This document shows positions 1 to 7,301 of a stretch of 12,454 bases of DNA, in pieces. The position numbers were made by a program, and so were the translations under genes. The notes below the pieces were generated by a model that was not told where the DNA came from, made no database searches, and saw only the letters and a program-made list of their open reading frames with translations. The DNA is from Clostridia bacterium. GTDB lineage: Bacteria; Bacillota; Clostridia; Oscillospirales; Acutalibacteraceae. The stretch lies in the NCBI GenBank assembly GCA_017382915.1, contig JAFNZJ010000104.1, positions 1-12,454 on the forward strand, given 5' to 3'. Positions within the stretch are counted from its first letter, which is position 1; every line of letters starts with the position of its first letter.

Positions 1-1350
1 CTGCTGTTTTTTAGGTGTAGCGCCAAGCAAATAACCTGTTTTAAGGTCTTGTGATGTATCACCTGAAATTGCGGCAACAATACAAATGATTGAGCCGATT
101 GCAATTGCGGCCTGCATACCTGCGGCACCAATCTCACCACAAATTTTAAGTATAAGTGTTGCAATAAGCAGTGTTGCAATGGCCATACCCGAAACAGGGT
201 TGTTTGAACTACCTACAAGACCAACCATACGGGAAGATACAGTGGCAAAGAAAAAGCCAAAAATAACAACTATAATTGCGCCAACCAATGATACGGGAAT
301 AGCGGGAACAAGCCAAACCAAAAGAGTAAGCACTAAAATGGCAATTAAAACCACAGTCATGCTAATATCCTGTGCTGTGCGCTCAGTACCCTTGCCACCC
401 ATAATATTAAAGCTCTTCATTGAATCGCGGAAGGTACGAACAATAAGAGGAAGTGATTTAATAAGGCTAATAATACCGCCTGCGGCCAAAGCACCTGCAC
501 CGATATAGCGAATATATGTGCCCCAAATTCCGTCAGCGCCCGATGCGGCAAAAATTTCACCAATACTTTGTGTACCTGGGTAAAGTGTTAGGTTACTGCC
601 AAAAATAACAATTAAGGGAATAAGCACCAACCAGCTAAGCAGACCGCCCGAGAACATATAAGATGAAATTTTAGGTCCACAAATATAGCCAACGCTCATA
701 ACGGCGGGGTAAATTTGTGTGCCGATAGCACCGGGGTAGGTGTTTGCGGTGCCCCTTAAATTAACCTCACTGGGGACTACCTTTAAGCCGTCAATAACAA
801 ATTTAAAAAATGCCGAAAAGCCCATACCGGCAAAAACGGTGGAAGCGTTTGAACCGCCCTTTTCACCTGCAAGCATAACCTCTGCACAGGCCTGTCCTTC
901 GGGGTAGGGTAAGGTGCCATGCTCACGCACAATAAGTGCATTTCTTAGCGGTACCATAAAAAATACGCCTAAAAGACCGCCGATAAGTGCAATAAGTGTA
1001 AGCTCAATAATGCTGGGCATTTCCATAACGCCTTCGTTTGCCCATAAAAATAAAGCGGGCATGGTAAAAATGGCACCTGCAGCAAGTGATTCACCTGCCG
1101 AGCCTATTGTCTGCACAATATTGCTTTCAAGTACCGAATTTTTCCTTAAAATAACGCGTATAACGCCCATACCAATAACTGCGGCAGGTATTGATGCCGA
1201 AACGGTCATACCAACCCTAAGTCCTAAATAGGCGTTTGCCGCACCAAATATAACCGCCAAAAGCACACCAATTACAATTGATGTTATTGTAAGCTCGGGT
1301 GTGATTTTTGAAGCGGGAATATAAGGCTTAAATTCTTTGTTTTCCTGCAT
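1..1350 (-). CDS. OPT-family oligopeptide transporter, partial (C-terminus beyond left edge)
   Basis: This is a polytopic membrane protein of the oligopeptide transporter (OPT) family, which imports small peptides or metal chelates; the substrate of bacterial members is mostly unknown. The reading frame is open from an ATG at 1350 to the window edge, giving 450 residues. Full-length family members are usually over 600 residues, so roughly the last quarter or more is missing. Family signatures are clear: NAYLGLRVGMTVSASIPA (about residues 39-56), a segment containing SAGESLAAGAIF (84-95), LPYPEGQACAEV (147-158) and DLKTGYLLGATP (435-446). Long hydrophobic helices lie between them. The start is supported by an AAAGGAA ribosome site seven bases upstream. 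The gene lies downstream of the ClC gene on the same strand, with an 80-base gap that holds its own promoter candidate and no clear terminator, so partial co-transcription is possible. Confidence 0.93.
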   Translation of the reverse strand, partial: MQENKEFKPYIPASKITPELTITSIVIGVLLAVIFGAANAYLGLRVGMTVSASIPAAVIGMGVIRVILRKNSVLESNIVQTIGSAGESLAAGAIFTMPALFLWANEGVMEMPSIIELTLIALIGGLLGVFFMVPLRNALIVREHGTLPYPEGQACAEVMLAGEKGGSNASTVFAGMGFSAFFKFVIDGLKVVPSEVNLRGTANTYPGAIGTQIYPAVMSVGYICGPKISSYMFSGGLLSWLVLIPLIVIFGSNLTLYPGTQSIGEIFAASGADGIWGTYIRYIGAGALAAGGIISLIKSLPLIVRTFRDSMKSFNIMGGKGTERTAQDISMTVVLIAILVLTLLVWLVPAIPVSLVGAIIVVIFGFFFATVSSRMVGLVGSSNNPVSGMAIATLLIATLILKICGEIGAAGMQAAIAIGSIICIVAAISGDTSQDLKTGYLLGATPKKQQ

Positions 1351-1388
1351 AAAAAAATTCCTTTCAAATTTGTATTATATACAAAGGT

Positions 1389-1417
1389 ATTATACCATAT
1401 TATAGGGTCAAACACAA
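1389..1417 (-). promoter_or_regulatory. Candidate promoter of the OPT transporter gene
   Basis: On the minus strand a TTGTGT -35 (1412-1417) is followed after exactly 17 bases by a perfect TATAAT -10 (1389-1394), about 39 bases before the ATG. A second TATAAT lies ten bases upstream (1399-1404), inside a 17-base AT-rich motif that recurs at 4003-4019. The -35 match is weak, so the exact start site is uncertain. Confidence 0.5.
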
Positions 1418-1430
1418 GACCGGATATTGG

Positions 1431-2696
1431 TTAGGTCGCATTTATATTTATAACGTCCTCATTGGTTTTTGAAAATACCATTTTTTGACCTGAATATAAA
1501 CTGCAATAGCCCGAAAGCACAAAGCTTATTATTGCCGCCAATGAAGTGTATAAAATTCCGTTGCCGCTAAAAAGCTCGGCCGCCAAAATAATGGTGGAAA
1601 TTGGACAGTTGGTAACACCGCAAAACAGTGCCGCCATACCTACCGCCGCACCAAGGGCAGGGTCAAGACCTATAAGGGTTGCCATAGCACCGCCAAAGGT
1701 TGCACCAATAAAAAATGTAGGAACGATTTCGCCACCCTTAAAGCCTGCTCCAATGGTTATTGCTGTGAAAATTATCTTAAGCAAAAAGGCTTCATACCGC
1801 ACTTCGCCCGTTTCAAAAATGCGGTTAATTACCTCTATTCCGCCACCGTTATAATCTGTGGTACCAAAACAAAGGGTAAGCAGCACTATTATTACACCGC
1901 CGGTAATTGCCCTTAAATAGCCGTTTTTAATAAGTTTTTCAAAAACAGAGTGGGTAATATGCATTGCCCTACAAAAAATTATACTAACTATTGCCGAAAG
2001 CATTGCAATAATAACAACCTTCCAAACTATATCAAGCTCAAGTTCGGGCATTGCCTTAAGATTAAAGCGTTCGGGGTGAACCGATAATAGAGTAGAAACA
2101 AAGTAGGCGGTAACGCTTGAAATAATGCCGGGTAAAAATGCCGCCGAGCATAAACTACCAACACTTACCACTTCAATTGCAAAAACAAATGCGCCAAGCG
2201 GTGTACCAAAAAGCGCCGAGAAAAACGCCCCCATTGAACTAAGGGTTACAATATGTCTGGTTTTTTCATCCAGCCTTAAAACCTTACTAAGAAGGGTTGA
2301 AATGCTGCCGCCAAGCTGAAGTGCCGCACCCTCACGACCGGCAGAGCCGCCCAAAAGGTGGGTTACTATAGTACCCAAAAATACGGCGGGAGCCAGTAAA
2401 ATTGATACGGGCTTATTGTTTTTTGTGCTTTCAAAAACTTGATTTGTTCCAACACCCGTTACCCTGCATAATTTATAAAGCGCTGTTATTATTATTCCGC
2501 CAATTGGCAGTAAATATAAAAGCCAGCCGTTTTCACCCCTTAAATTAGTGGCAAGGTTAATTGATTTTGCGAATAAAGCACCAACAACACCGCAAATCAA
2601 ACCTATTAAAAGACCAATAAAAACAAGGCGCAAAAAATTAAAGACATATGTTTTATAGCCTTTAAACTCTTTTTTGGTTTTTTTGGTTAAGGTCAT
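1431..2696 (-). CDS. ClC-family anion channel/transporter, CLC-F-like filter region
   Basis: This is a 421-residue integral membrane protein of the ClC family, which moves chloride or fluoride by channel or H+-antiport mechanisms. Visible family landmarks are GREGA at 120-124 with the gating glutamate E122, an internal glutamate E175 in FAIEVV at the position usually linked to proton transfer, GGEIVP at 321-326 where chloride members have GxFxP, and SGYCSLY near 395-401. The first filter motif, GSGIP in chloride members, is absent; the aligned stretch reads GVGTNQVFE (81-89). The run THLLGGSAGREGAALQLGGS resembles CLC-F fluoride/proton antiporters from what I recall of that clade, though those usually have GREGT and a GNN motif. 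The ATG at 2696 has an AAAGAGG ribosome site eight bases away. No fluoride riboswitch is visible upstream. The family is certain; the ion is not. Confidence 0.92.
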   Translation of the reverse strand: MTLTKKTKKEFKGYKTYVFNFLRLVFIGLLIGLICGVVGALFAKSINLATNLRGENGWLLYLLPIGGIIITALYKLCRVTGVGTNQVFESTKNNKPVSILLAPAVFLGTIVTHLLGGSAGREGAALQLGGSISTLLSKVLRLDEKTRHIVTLSSMGAFFSALFGTPLGAFVFAIEVVSVGSLCSAAFLPGIISSVTAYFVSTLLSVHPERFNLKAMPELELDIVWKVVIIAMLSAIVSIIFCRAMHITHSVFEKLIKNGYLRAITGGVIIVLLTLCFGTTDYNGGGIEVINRIFETGEVRYEAFLLKIIFTAITIGAGFKGGEIVPTFFIGATFGGAMATLIGLDPALGAAVGMAALFCGVTNCPISTIILAAELFSGNGILYTSLAAIISFVLSGYCSLYSGQKMVFSKTNEDVININAT

Positions 2697-2728
2697 AATA
2701 AAAGCCTCTTTTCAACAAACTAATATAA

Positions 2729-2757
2729 AGTATAGCATAGCTAAACTAAACTTTCAA
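2729..2757 (-). promoter_or_regulatory. Promoter of the ClC gene
   Basis: On the minus strand TTGAAA (2752-2757) and TATACT (2729-2734) are separated by 17 bases, and the -10 lies 32 bases upstream of the ATG. Four of six -35 bases match the consensus with ideal spacing, typical of a housekeeping sigma factor site. It diverges from the deacetylase promoter in the same spacer. Confidence 0.6.
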
Positions 2758-2783
2758 ATGCTAAATTCTATATATTCAAATAT

Positions 2784-2801
2784 TTGTAACTAAATTGTAA
2801 C
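2784..2801. promoter_or_regulatory. Tandem heptamer TTGTAAC with 11-base period, possible regulator site
   Basis: TTGTAAC occurs at 2784-2790 and again at 2795-2801, one DNA helical turn apart, ending ten bases upstream of the -35 of the deacetylase promoter and about 27 bases upstream of the -35 of the divergent ClC gene. Paired direct repeats with an 11-base period are the classic binding format of OmpR/PhoP-type response regulators. That assignment is inference; the local sequence is AT-rich and chance is possible. Confidence 0.3.
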
Positions 2802-2811
2802 AGTTTTTTGT

Positions 2812-2840
2812 TTTACAAACCGAAAAATATGTGGTAGAAT
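2812..2840 (+). promoter_or_regulatory. Promoter of the polysaccharide deacetylase gene
   Basis: TTTACA (2812-2817) and TAGAAT (2835-2840) are separated by exactly 17 bases, 34 bases before the ATG. Each hexamer has good agreement with the housekeeping consensus. The tandem TTGTAAC repeat lies immediately upstream, a usual place for an activator. Confidence 0.6.
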
Positions 2841-2874
2841 ATATTAAAAGGCACAGAAAGGGGGCGTAGGACCT

Positions 2875-3894
2875 ATGTCGCTTAAAAATTTATTTAGTAA
2901 TAAAACATTTGTTGTTGCTGTTTCTTTGCTTCTTGTTTTGGCGTTAGGTGCCACCTTATTCGGCATTGAATATGCATCGGCTGTGGATGATAAAAATAGC
3001 TTAAGCAGTGAGCTTGAACAGTTTAAAAAGCAAAACGCGGCTTTACAGTCTGAAAATGCCGCCAACAAAGCCAAGGCAGAGCAAAATGCTAAAGACAAAG
3101 AACAACTTCAGTCTAAAATAAATGCGCTTGAAAAAGAAAATTCACAGCTTAAACTTACCAAAGCAAATAAAAAGCCAAATTCCGGCAAAGTAAGCACTAC
3201 TACCACCAATAATAAAGTGGTTGCACCAAAAATCAATATGTCGCTTCTTACTGCCCCAAATACGGGCAGTAAGGTGTGCTATCTTACCTTTGATGATGGC
3301 CCATCAGATAACACACTTAAAATATTGGATATTTTAAAAAAAGCCAATGCAAAGGCTTCTTTTTTTGTAATTAGCACATCAAAGCTTAGCTATATAAAAC
3401 GCGCCTATAATGAGGGGCATACAATAGGTCTTCACGCTAATAACCATGATTACGCAAAAATATATAAAAGTGATACCGCCTATTTTGATGACCTTTCAAA
3501 AATCCAAAGCAAGGTTAAAAACTTAATAGGAGTTGATACAAAAATCATACGCTTTCCCGGTGGAAGCAGTAATCTGGTCAGCAAAAAATATTCAAAAGGC
3601 ATTATGACCCGCCTTGCAAAAAAGGTAACGGCAAAGGGGTATGTTTATGTTGACTGGAATGTAGACTCAACCGATGCATCAGCCGCTAAAAGACCCAAAG
3701 CAGCAATTGTAAAAAGTGTTCAGACCTATGCTAAAAATAAAGGTGATATTTGCCTTTTAATGCACGACACTTCGGCAAAGACCACCACCGTTGATGCCCT
3801 GCCCGAAATTATCTGCTATTTAAGGGGTCTGGGCTACCGCTTTGAAGCACTTAAGGTTGACAGTCCAATTTTTCATCACGGAATCAATAATTAA
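2875..3894 (+). CDS. Membrane-anchored polysaccharide deacetylase (NodB/CE4 fold)
   Basis: This is probably an extracellular metal-dependent de-N-acetylase acting on peptidoglycan or another cell-surface polysaccharide. Residues 12-30 form one hydrophobic helix after a short basic N-terminus, so the protein is likely membrane-tethered. Residues 40-95 are a Lys/Glu/Gln-rich predicted coiled coil, followed by a Ser/Thr/Asn linker to about 118. The catalytic domain carries all the CE4 motifs: TFDDGPS (138-144, metal and base aspartates D140/D141), HANNH (187-191, metal histidines), RFPGGS (226-231), DWNVDS (260-265) and LLMHDT (294-299, with H297). The set is complete, so it should be active. 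The ATG follows an AGGGGGCG/AGGA purine stretch. It is monocistronic: own promoter upstream, strong terminator directly after the stop. The exact substrate (GlcNAc or MurNAc) cannot be told. Confidence 0.93.
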   Translation: MSLKNLFSNKTFVVAVSLLLVLALGATLFGIEYASAVDDKNSLSSELEQFKKQNAALQSENAANKAKAEQNAKDKEQLQSKINALEKENSQLKLTKANKKPNSGKVSTTTTNNKVVAPKINMSLLTAPNTGSKVCYLTFDDGPSDNTLKILDILKKANAKASFFVISTSKLSYIKRAYNEGHTIGLHANNHDYAKIYKSDTAYFDDLSKIQSKVKNLIGVDTKIIRFPGGSSNLVSKKYSKGIMTRLAKKVTAKGYVYVDWNVDSTDASAAKRPKAAIVKSVQTYAKNKGDICLLMHDTSAKTTTVDALPEIICYLRGLGYRFEALKVDSPIFHHGINN

Positions 3895-3950
3895 AAAACA
3901 TCCGATTTATCGCCCTTTGAAAAGCGGGCGCAAGAGTCGGATGTTTTTTT
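3893..3950 (+). terminator. Rho-independent terminator after the deacetylase gene
   Basis: AAAAAACATCCGA (3893-3905) pairs with TCGGATGTTTTTT (3937-3949), with an inner helix CGCCC (3911-3915)/GGGCG (3926-3930), followed by the T-run. The first arm overlaps the stop codon of the deacetylase gene. Confidence 0.85.
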
Positions 3951-3989
3951 AATAAAAAGTAAAAAATGCTTTTTTAGTTTGCTTTTGGC

Positions 3990-4018
3990 TTGAAGAAATT
4001 AGTATAATATGGTATTAT
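3990..4018 (+). promoter_or_regulatory. Promoter region of the 4050-7155 operon
   Basis: TTGAAG (3990-3995) and TATTAT (4013-4018) are 17 bases apart. An overlapping alternative is TTGCTT (3979-3984) with a perfect TATAAT (4003-4008) at 18 bases. Positions 4003-4019 form a perfect inverted repeat, TATAATA-TGG-TATTATA, so the -10 region may also be a regulator site. Which of the two promoters is used cannot be told by eye. Confidence 0.5.
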
Positions 4019-4049
4019 ATTTATAACTTAAAAATTAAGGGGAATTGAA

Positions 4050-4568
4050 ATGGATAATATTAGTGAACAACTGGTTAAAATCAGAAAAACCACCAAAGAT
4101 ACTATCTTTACTGTTGGTATTTGGGCGTTGGCATTTTTACTGGTTTATTGTTTAGTAAGTGTAGGTCTTAATTTGCCTAACCTTTTTGCATTTGCTATAC
4201 TTTTTGCCTTGGGTGTAATTTACGGTGCATTTAAGCTTACCAAGCTTTTAGACATTGAATATGAATATATTGTTGTTAACCGTGATATGGACATTGATAA
4301 AATCACCGCTAAAAGCAGTCGTAAGCGTATTGTAAGTGTAAAACTTACCGAAGTGCAGGAATTTGGTCTGCTTACCGAATCAAAAATTAAAGCCTTTGAG
4401 CATAAGAATTTTGATGAAAGGTTTTTGTGCTGTAACGCAAATGATGAAATCTATTATATGATTTATAAGCACCCAAAAAAAGGTCTTGTTTTAATAATGC
4501 TTGCTATGAATGAGCGCACTAAAACAGAGGCCTTAAAATCAATTCCTAAAATTGCACAAATCAGTTAG
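4050..4568 (+). CDS. Small two-helix membrane protein of unknown function (DUF6106-like)
   Basis: This 172-residue protein has an N-terminal amphipathic segment (1-17), two hydrophobic helices (about 18-40 and 44-62), and a soluble domain with the run IEYEYIVVNRDMDIDKI (69-85) followed by basic SSRKR (89-93). That arrangement matches, from memory, the uncharacterised clostridial family DUF6106; I cannot confirm it by search. The C-terminal part alternates short strands and ends in a helix (about 155-168), which could be a PH-like fold. The ATG has an AAGGGG ribosome site seven bases upstream. It is the first gene of the operon, 20 bases ahead of the NAD(P)HX repair gene. No catalytic motif is visible, and I infer no function beyond membrane association. 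Confidence 0.85.
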   Translation: MDNISEQLVKIRKTTKDTIFTVGIWALAFLLVYCLVSVGLNLPNLFAFAILFALGVIYGAFKLTKLLDIEYEYIVVNRDMDIDKITAKSSRKRIVSVKLTEVQEFGLLTESKIKAFEHKNFDERFLCCNANDEIYYMIYKHPKKGLVLIMLAMNERTKTEALKSIPKIAQIS

Positions 4569-4588
4569 TTTTAAGGGAGCAATTATTT

Positions 4589-6115
4589 ATGAAGGTATTA
4601 AGTGCTGAACAAACAAGGCTGGTTGAACAGGCCGCCTTTAAAATAGGTATGAGCGGTGAGCGTTTAATGGAAAACGCAGGCGCCGCCGCTACCAGAGAAA
4701 TCAATAAGCATTACCCCGTTAATACCTTAAATGCCGTTGTAGTGGTAGGTCAGGGTAATAACGGCGGTGATGGTTATGTTGTTGCCCGCAAGCTTAAAGA
4801 ATATGGCGCAAAGGTTTCGGTTATAATGGCTATGGGTATTCCCCTTACCAAGGACAGTAGCCTTATGTTGTCCCGCGCAAAGCAGGCCCAAATTTCCACC
4901 CTTAATTATTATGATAATGTTGACCTTTGTCGCAACCTTATTGATTCGGCAGATATTATTGTTGATTCAATTTTTGGCATTGGTTTTCACGGCGCCCCCG
5001 ATAGGGATGTTAGCGAAATAATAAACATAGTTAATAATTCATCCGCAAAAAAGGTTGCCCTTGATTTGCCAAGCGGTCTTACTGCCGATAACGGTGAGGT
5101 TTTAGGTGCGGCTATTAAGGCAGACCTTACCATTTCATTTATTGGTTATAAGCTTTGCAACTTTAAATTCCCCGCATCAAACTATTGCGGTAAGGTTGTT
5201 GCAGTTTCAATCGGCGCCCCCGATGAAGCTACCAAAAATAATTATTACGCCGATGTAGTTACTTATAAAAAAGCATTGGCAAGTCTTAATAATATCCCAT
5301 CAAATGCTCACAAAGGGCAAAAAGGCACCGCACTTATTATTGGCGGTAGTTATGGTATGGCGGGGGCACCTATGCTTGCCGCACGCGCCGCAATGCGTAG
5401 CGGTGCAGGTGTGGTAAAGGTTGCCCTGCCCAAAAGCATTTATTCCGTGGCAGCATCAATGCTGCCGGAGGCGGTTTTTACCCCGCTTGATGAAAATGAC
5501 GGTGCGCTTTGCACCCAAAGTATTAACAGCAGTATTTTTAAAAATATAAAAGCTATGCTAATCGGTCCCGGTATTGGTTGTAATGCCGACACCGTTTCGG
5601 CAGTGGCAAGGGCGCTGGCTTTTTCGGCTGTGCCAACCGTTATTGATGCCGACGGACTAAATGCAGTGTCTAATGATACGGAAATATTAAATCAAATAAA
5701 GGCCCCCGTAATAATCACACCGCACGTGGGTGAAATGGCACGCCTTATAGGTAAAACCACCGATTATGTTAATAATAACAGAATATCGGTTGCTATGGAA
5801 TATGCCACTAAAAATGGCGTTATAACTGTGCTTAAGGGCGCATATACTGTAATAGCCACACCCGATGAGCAGCTTTATATTAACACCACCGGTAATGAGG
5901 CTATGGCAACCGCAGGTAGTGGGGATATGCTGGCAGGTATGATTGCGGCATTCCTTGCAAACGGTATGGAGCCCGTATTAGCGGCAGTATCGGCGGTTTG
6001 CCTGCACGGTGCCGCGGGTGATATGGCGGCAAATGATTTAGGGGTAAGGGGCGTACTTACAACCGATATGATTGAACGCCTGCCGTATGTTTTTAAACCC
6101 CGATTTGGGAGATAG
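4589..6115 (+). CDS. nnr: Bifunctional NAD(P)H-hydrate epimerase / ADP-dependent NAD(P)H-hydrate dehydratase
   Basis: This enzyme repairs damaged nicotinamide cofactors. The N-terminal domain interconverts the R and S forms of hydrated NAD(P)H, and the C-terminal domain dehydrates the S form back to NAD(P)H using ADP. At 508 residues it has the full fused length. The epimerase domain (about 1-215) shows GQGNNGGDG (54-62), VDSIFGIG (125-132) and LDLPSG (158-163). The ribokinase-like dehydratase domain (about 225-505) shows HKGQKG (241-246), IGGSYGMAG (251-259), IGPGIG (325-330), DADGLN (353-358), TPHVGEMARL (377-386) and TAGSGDMLAG (441-450) with the catalytic aspartate D446. The ATG has an AAGGGAG ribosome site nine bases upstream. 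It lies within a tight operon: 20 bases after the upstream gene and 3 bases before the lipoprotein gene, whose ribosome site sits in its last codons. Confidence 0.97.
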   Translation: MKVLSAEQTRLVEQAAFKIGMSGERLMENAGAAATREINKHYPVNTLNAVVVVGQGNNGGDGYVVARKLKEYGAKVSVIMAMGIPLTKDSSLMLSRAKQAQISTLNYYDNVDLCRNLIDSADIIVDSIFGIGFHGAPDRDVSEIINIVNNSSAKKVALDLPSGLTADNGEVLGAAIKADLTISFIGYKLCNFKFPASNYCGKVVAVSIGAPDEATKNNYYADVVTYKKALASLNNIPSNAHKGQKGTALIIGGSYGMAGAPMLAARAAMRSGAGVVKVALPKSIYSVAASMLPEAVFTPLDENDGALCTQSINSSIFKNIKAMLIGPGIGCNADTVSAVARALAFSAVPTVIDADGLNAVSNDTEILNQIKAPVIITPHVGEMARLIGKTTDYVNNNRISVAMEYATKNGVITVLKGAYTVIATPDEQLYINTTGNEAMATAGSGDMLAGMIAAFLANGMEPVLAAVSAVCLHGAAGDMAANDLGVRGVLTTDMIERLPYVFKPRFGR

Positions 6116-6118
6116 CTT

Positions 6119-6625
6119 ATGAAAAAAAGCCTTTTGGTTTTGGTGTTCGTTGCTTTGATTTTTTTGCTAACTGCTTGTGGCGGTGGGCAAGATAAAATTT
6201 CGGCCGCAGGGGCAGGGTATAGCTGTAATGCTAAAATTACCTATGGCAGTGAAATTAAGGCAGATGCAAAGCTAAAGGTTACGGGCGGCGGAGTTTTTTC
6301 GGCTACCATTATATCCCCAAAGGAATTTGAAGGTTTAACCTTTAATTTTGATAATGAAAATATGTCATTATCCTACGGCGACCTTAAGGCCGATAAAATA
6401 AGTGTCGCAGATGATTTTTATGGCTTTGCCGACCTGTTGAACGGCATTTTTTTAAAGCTTACAACCGGTAGTCCTACGGCGGTCGGCAGTGGTGATGACT
6501 ATATTTATAACGGTCAAAGTGATTTGTATAGGTTTTCGGTCACCTTTAATGGTGACGGATTTCCAAAGCAAATTTCGGTGCCCCAAGCAGGGCTTACAGT
6601 AACTCTTAGTGATTGGCAGTACTGA
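6119..6625 (+). CDS. Predicted lipoprotein, LolA/LppX-like repeat of strands
   Basis: This 168-residue protein starts with a lipoprotein signal peptide: basic MKKS, a hydrophobic core (5-17) and the lipobox LTAC with the lipidated cysteine at 20, followed by a GGG linker. The mature part is rich in alternating beta strands (CNAKITYGSEIKADAKLKV, ATIISPKEFEGLTFNF, ENMSLSYGDLKADKI), a pattern like the half-barrel of LolA/LppX-type lipid-binding proteins. That fold call is inference. It probably sits on the outer face of the cytoplasmic membrane. The ribosome site GGGAGAT overlaps the end of the preceding gene, and the stop is only 2 bases before the ATG of the metallopeptidase gene, so all three are likely translationally coupled. 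The ligand is unknown. Confidence 0.85.
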   Translation: MKKSLLVLVFVALIFLLTACGGGQDKISAAGAGYSCNAKITYGSEIKADAKLKVTGGGVFSATIISPKEFEGLTFNFDNENMSLSYGDLKADKISVADDFYGFADLLNGIFLKLTTGSPTAVGSGDDYIYNGQSDLYRFSVTFNGDGFPKQISVPQAGLTVTLSDWQY

Positions 6626-6627
6626 TT

Positions 6628-7155
6628 ATGCGTATAAAAGATGTTGAATTTGAACTAGTCCGTTCAAACCGCCGCACACTTGCCATTGAGGTTAAGGCGG
6701 GCGGTAAGGTTTTGGTAAGGGCACCGCAAAAACTGGACAAAAAGCAGATAATAAAATTTGTTAGCAGTAAATATGACTGGATGCTTAAAAGCATTGAGCG
6801 GCAAAAGAAAAATAAAAAAGCCGCCACCTTTACCGATGAACAGCTTGCTAAATTAAAGCAAAGCGCCAAAGAAATTATACCAAAAAGGGTGCAGTATTTT
6901 AGTAAAATAATGGGTCTTTACCCAACCTGTGTTAAAATTTCTTCGGCCAAAACTCGCTTTGGTAGTTGTAGCGCTAAAAATAGCCTTAATTTTTCTTTTT
7001 ACTTAATGCTTTACCCAATAGATGCTATTGATTATGTAGTTGTTCACGAATTGGCACACATAAAGCATAAAAACCATTCAAAGGATTTTTACCGCCTTAT
7101 TGAAAAGGTTTTGCCCGATTATAAAAACCGTGAAGCCCTTTTAAAAAACAAATAA
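6628..7155 (+). CDS. YgjP/SprT-type zinc metallopeptidase (M48-like, formerly DUF45)
   Basis: This is a 175-residue predicted zinc protease-like protein. The zinc site HELAH is at 140-144, followed by HKNHSKDFY (147-155), the usual HExxHxxxxxHSxxF pattern of the YgjP family, with zinc ligands H140, H144 and H150. The family signature TRFGSCS is at 109-115. The N-terminal half (IEVKAGGKVLVRAP, residues 20-33) is the strand-rich region seen in this family, and a Lys-rich linker covers 58-66. I chose the ATG at 6628, two bases after the lipoprotein stop. An in-frame TTG at 6613 would extend it by five residues inside the lipoprotein gene, and neither start has a good ribosome site, which suggests translational coupling. 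No signal peptide is present, so it is cytoplasmic. The physiological substrate is unknown for the family. Confidence 0.92.
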   Translation: MRIKDVEFELVRSNRRTLAIEVKAGGKVLVRAPQKLDKKQIIKFVSSKYDWMLKSIERQKKNKKAATFTDEQLAKLKQSAKEIIPKRVQYFSKIMGLYPTCVKISSAKTRFGSCSAKNSLNFSFYLMLYPIDAIDYVVVHELAHIKHKNHSKDFYRLIEKVLPDYKNREALLKNK

Positions 7156-7160
7156 TTTTT

Positions 7161-7190
7161 AAAAGCCGTACCAATTAAGGTGCGGCTTTT
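7161..7190 (+). terminator. Terminator of the 4050-7155 operon
   Basis: AAAAGCCGTACC (7161-7172) and GGTGCGGCTTTT (7179-7190) form a 12-pair stem with a single T-G wobble and a six-base AATTAA loop. The terminal T-run is short (four T, then AATTT). It starts five bases after the metallopeptidase stop codon. Confidence 0.8.
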
Positions 7191-7301
7191 AATTTGCTGA
7201 TGATAACCTTGCCCTTAGGCAATTAAAACCAAAACACAAAAATTTGCATAGTATGTAGTGTAATAAAGGTTAAAGTTTTGGCTAAGAAGGGCGGGGATAA
7301 T

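Noticed and set aside
86..508. Plus-strand open frames at 86-508 and 914-1231
   Set aside because: They lie antisense to the OPT transporter, whose frame has clear family motifs; their translations are low-complexity and have no ribosome site.
1418..1437. Possible terminator between the ClC and OPT genes (GACC...GGTC)
   Set aside because: Only four base pairs at the ends with a poorly pairing centre and no T-run; not a credible intrinsic terminator.
2697..2874. Fluoride riboswitch upstream of the CLC-F-like gene
   Set aside because: I looked on the minus strand for the GGNGATGG-type core and pseudoknot and found only an AT-rich leader with a plain promoter.
6613..6627. TTG at 6613 as the metallopeptidase start
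   Set aside because: It would overlap the lipoprotein gene and add five residues (MAVLI) with no ribosome site; the ATG at 6628 directly after the upstream stop fits coupling better.
7209..7222. TTGCC-CTTA-GGCAA inverted repeat before the DUF3343 gene
   Set aside because: A five-base stem with no promoter or T-run nearby is too short to call a terminator or operator.
7278..7301. TTG at 7278 as the DUF3343 start
   Set aside because: The added residues MAKKGGDN are encoded by the ribosome binding site GGGCGGGG itself; the ATG at 7302 is well placed behind it.
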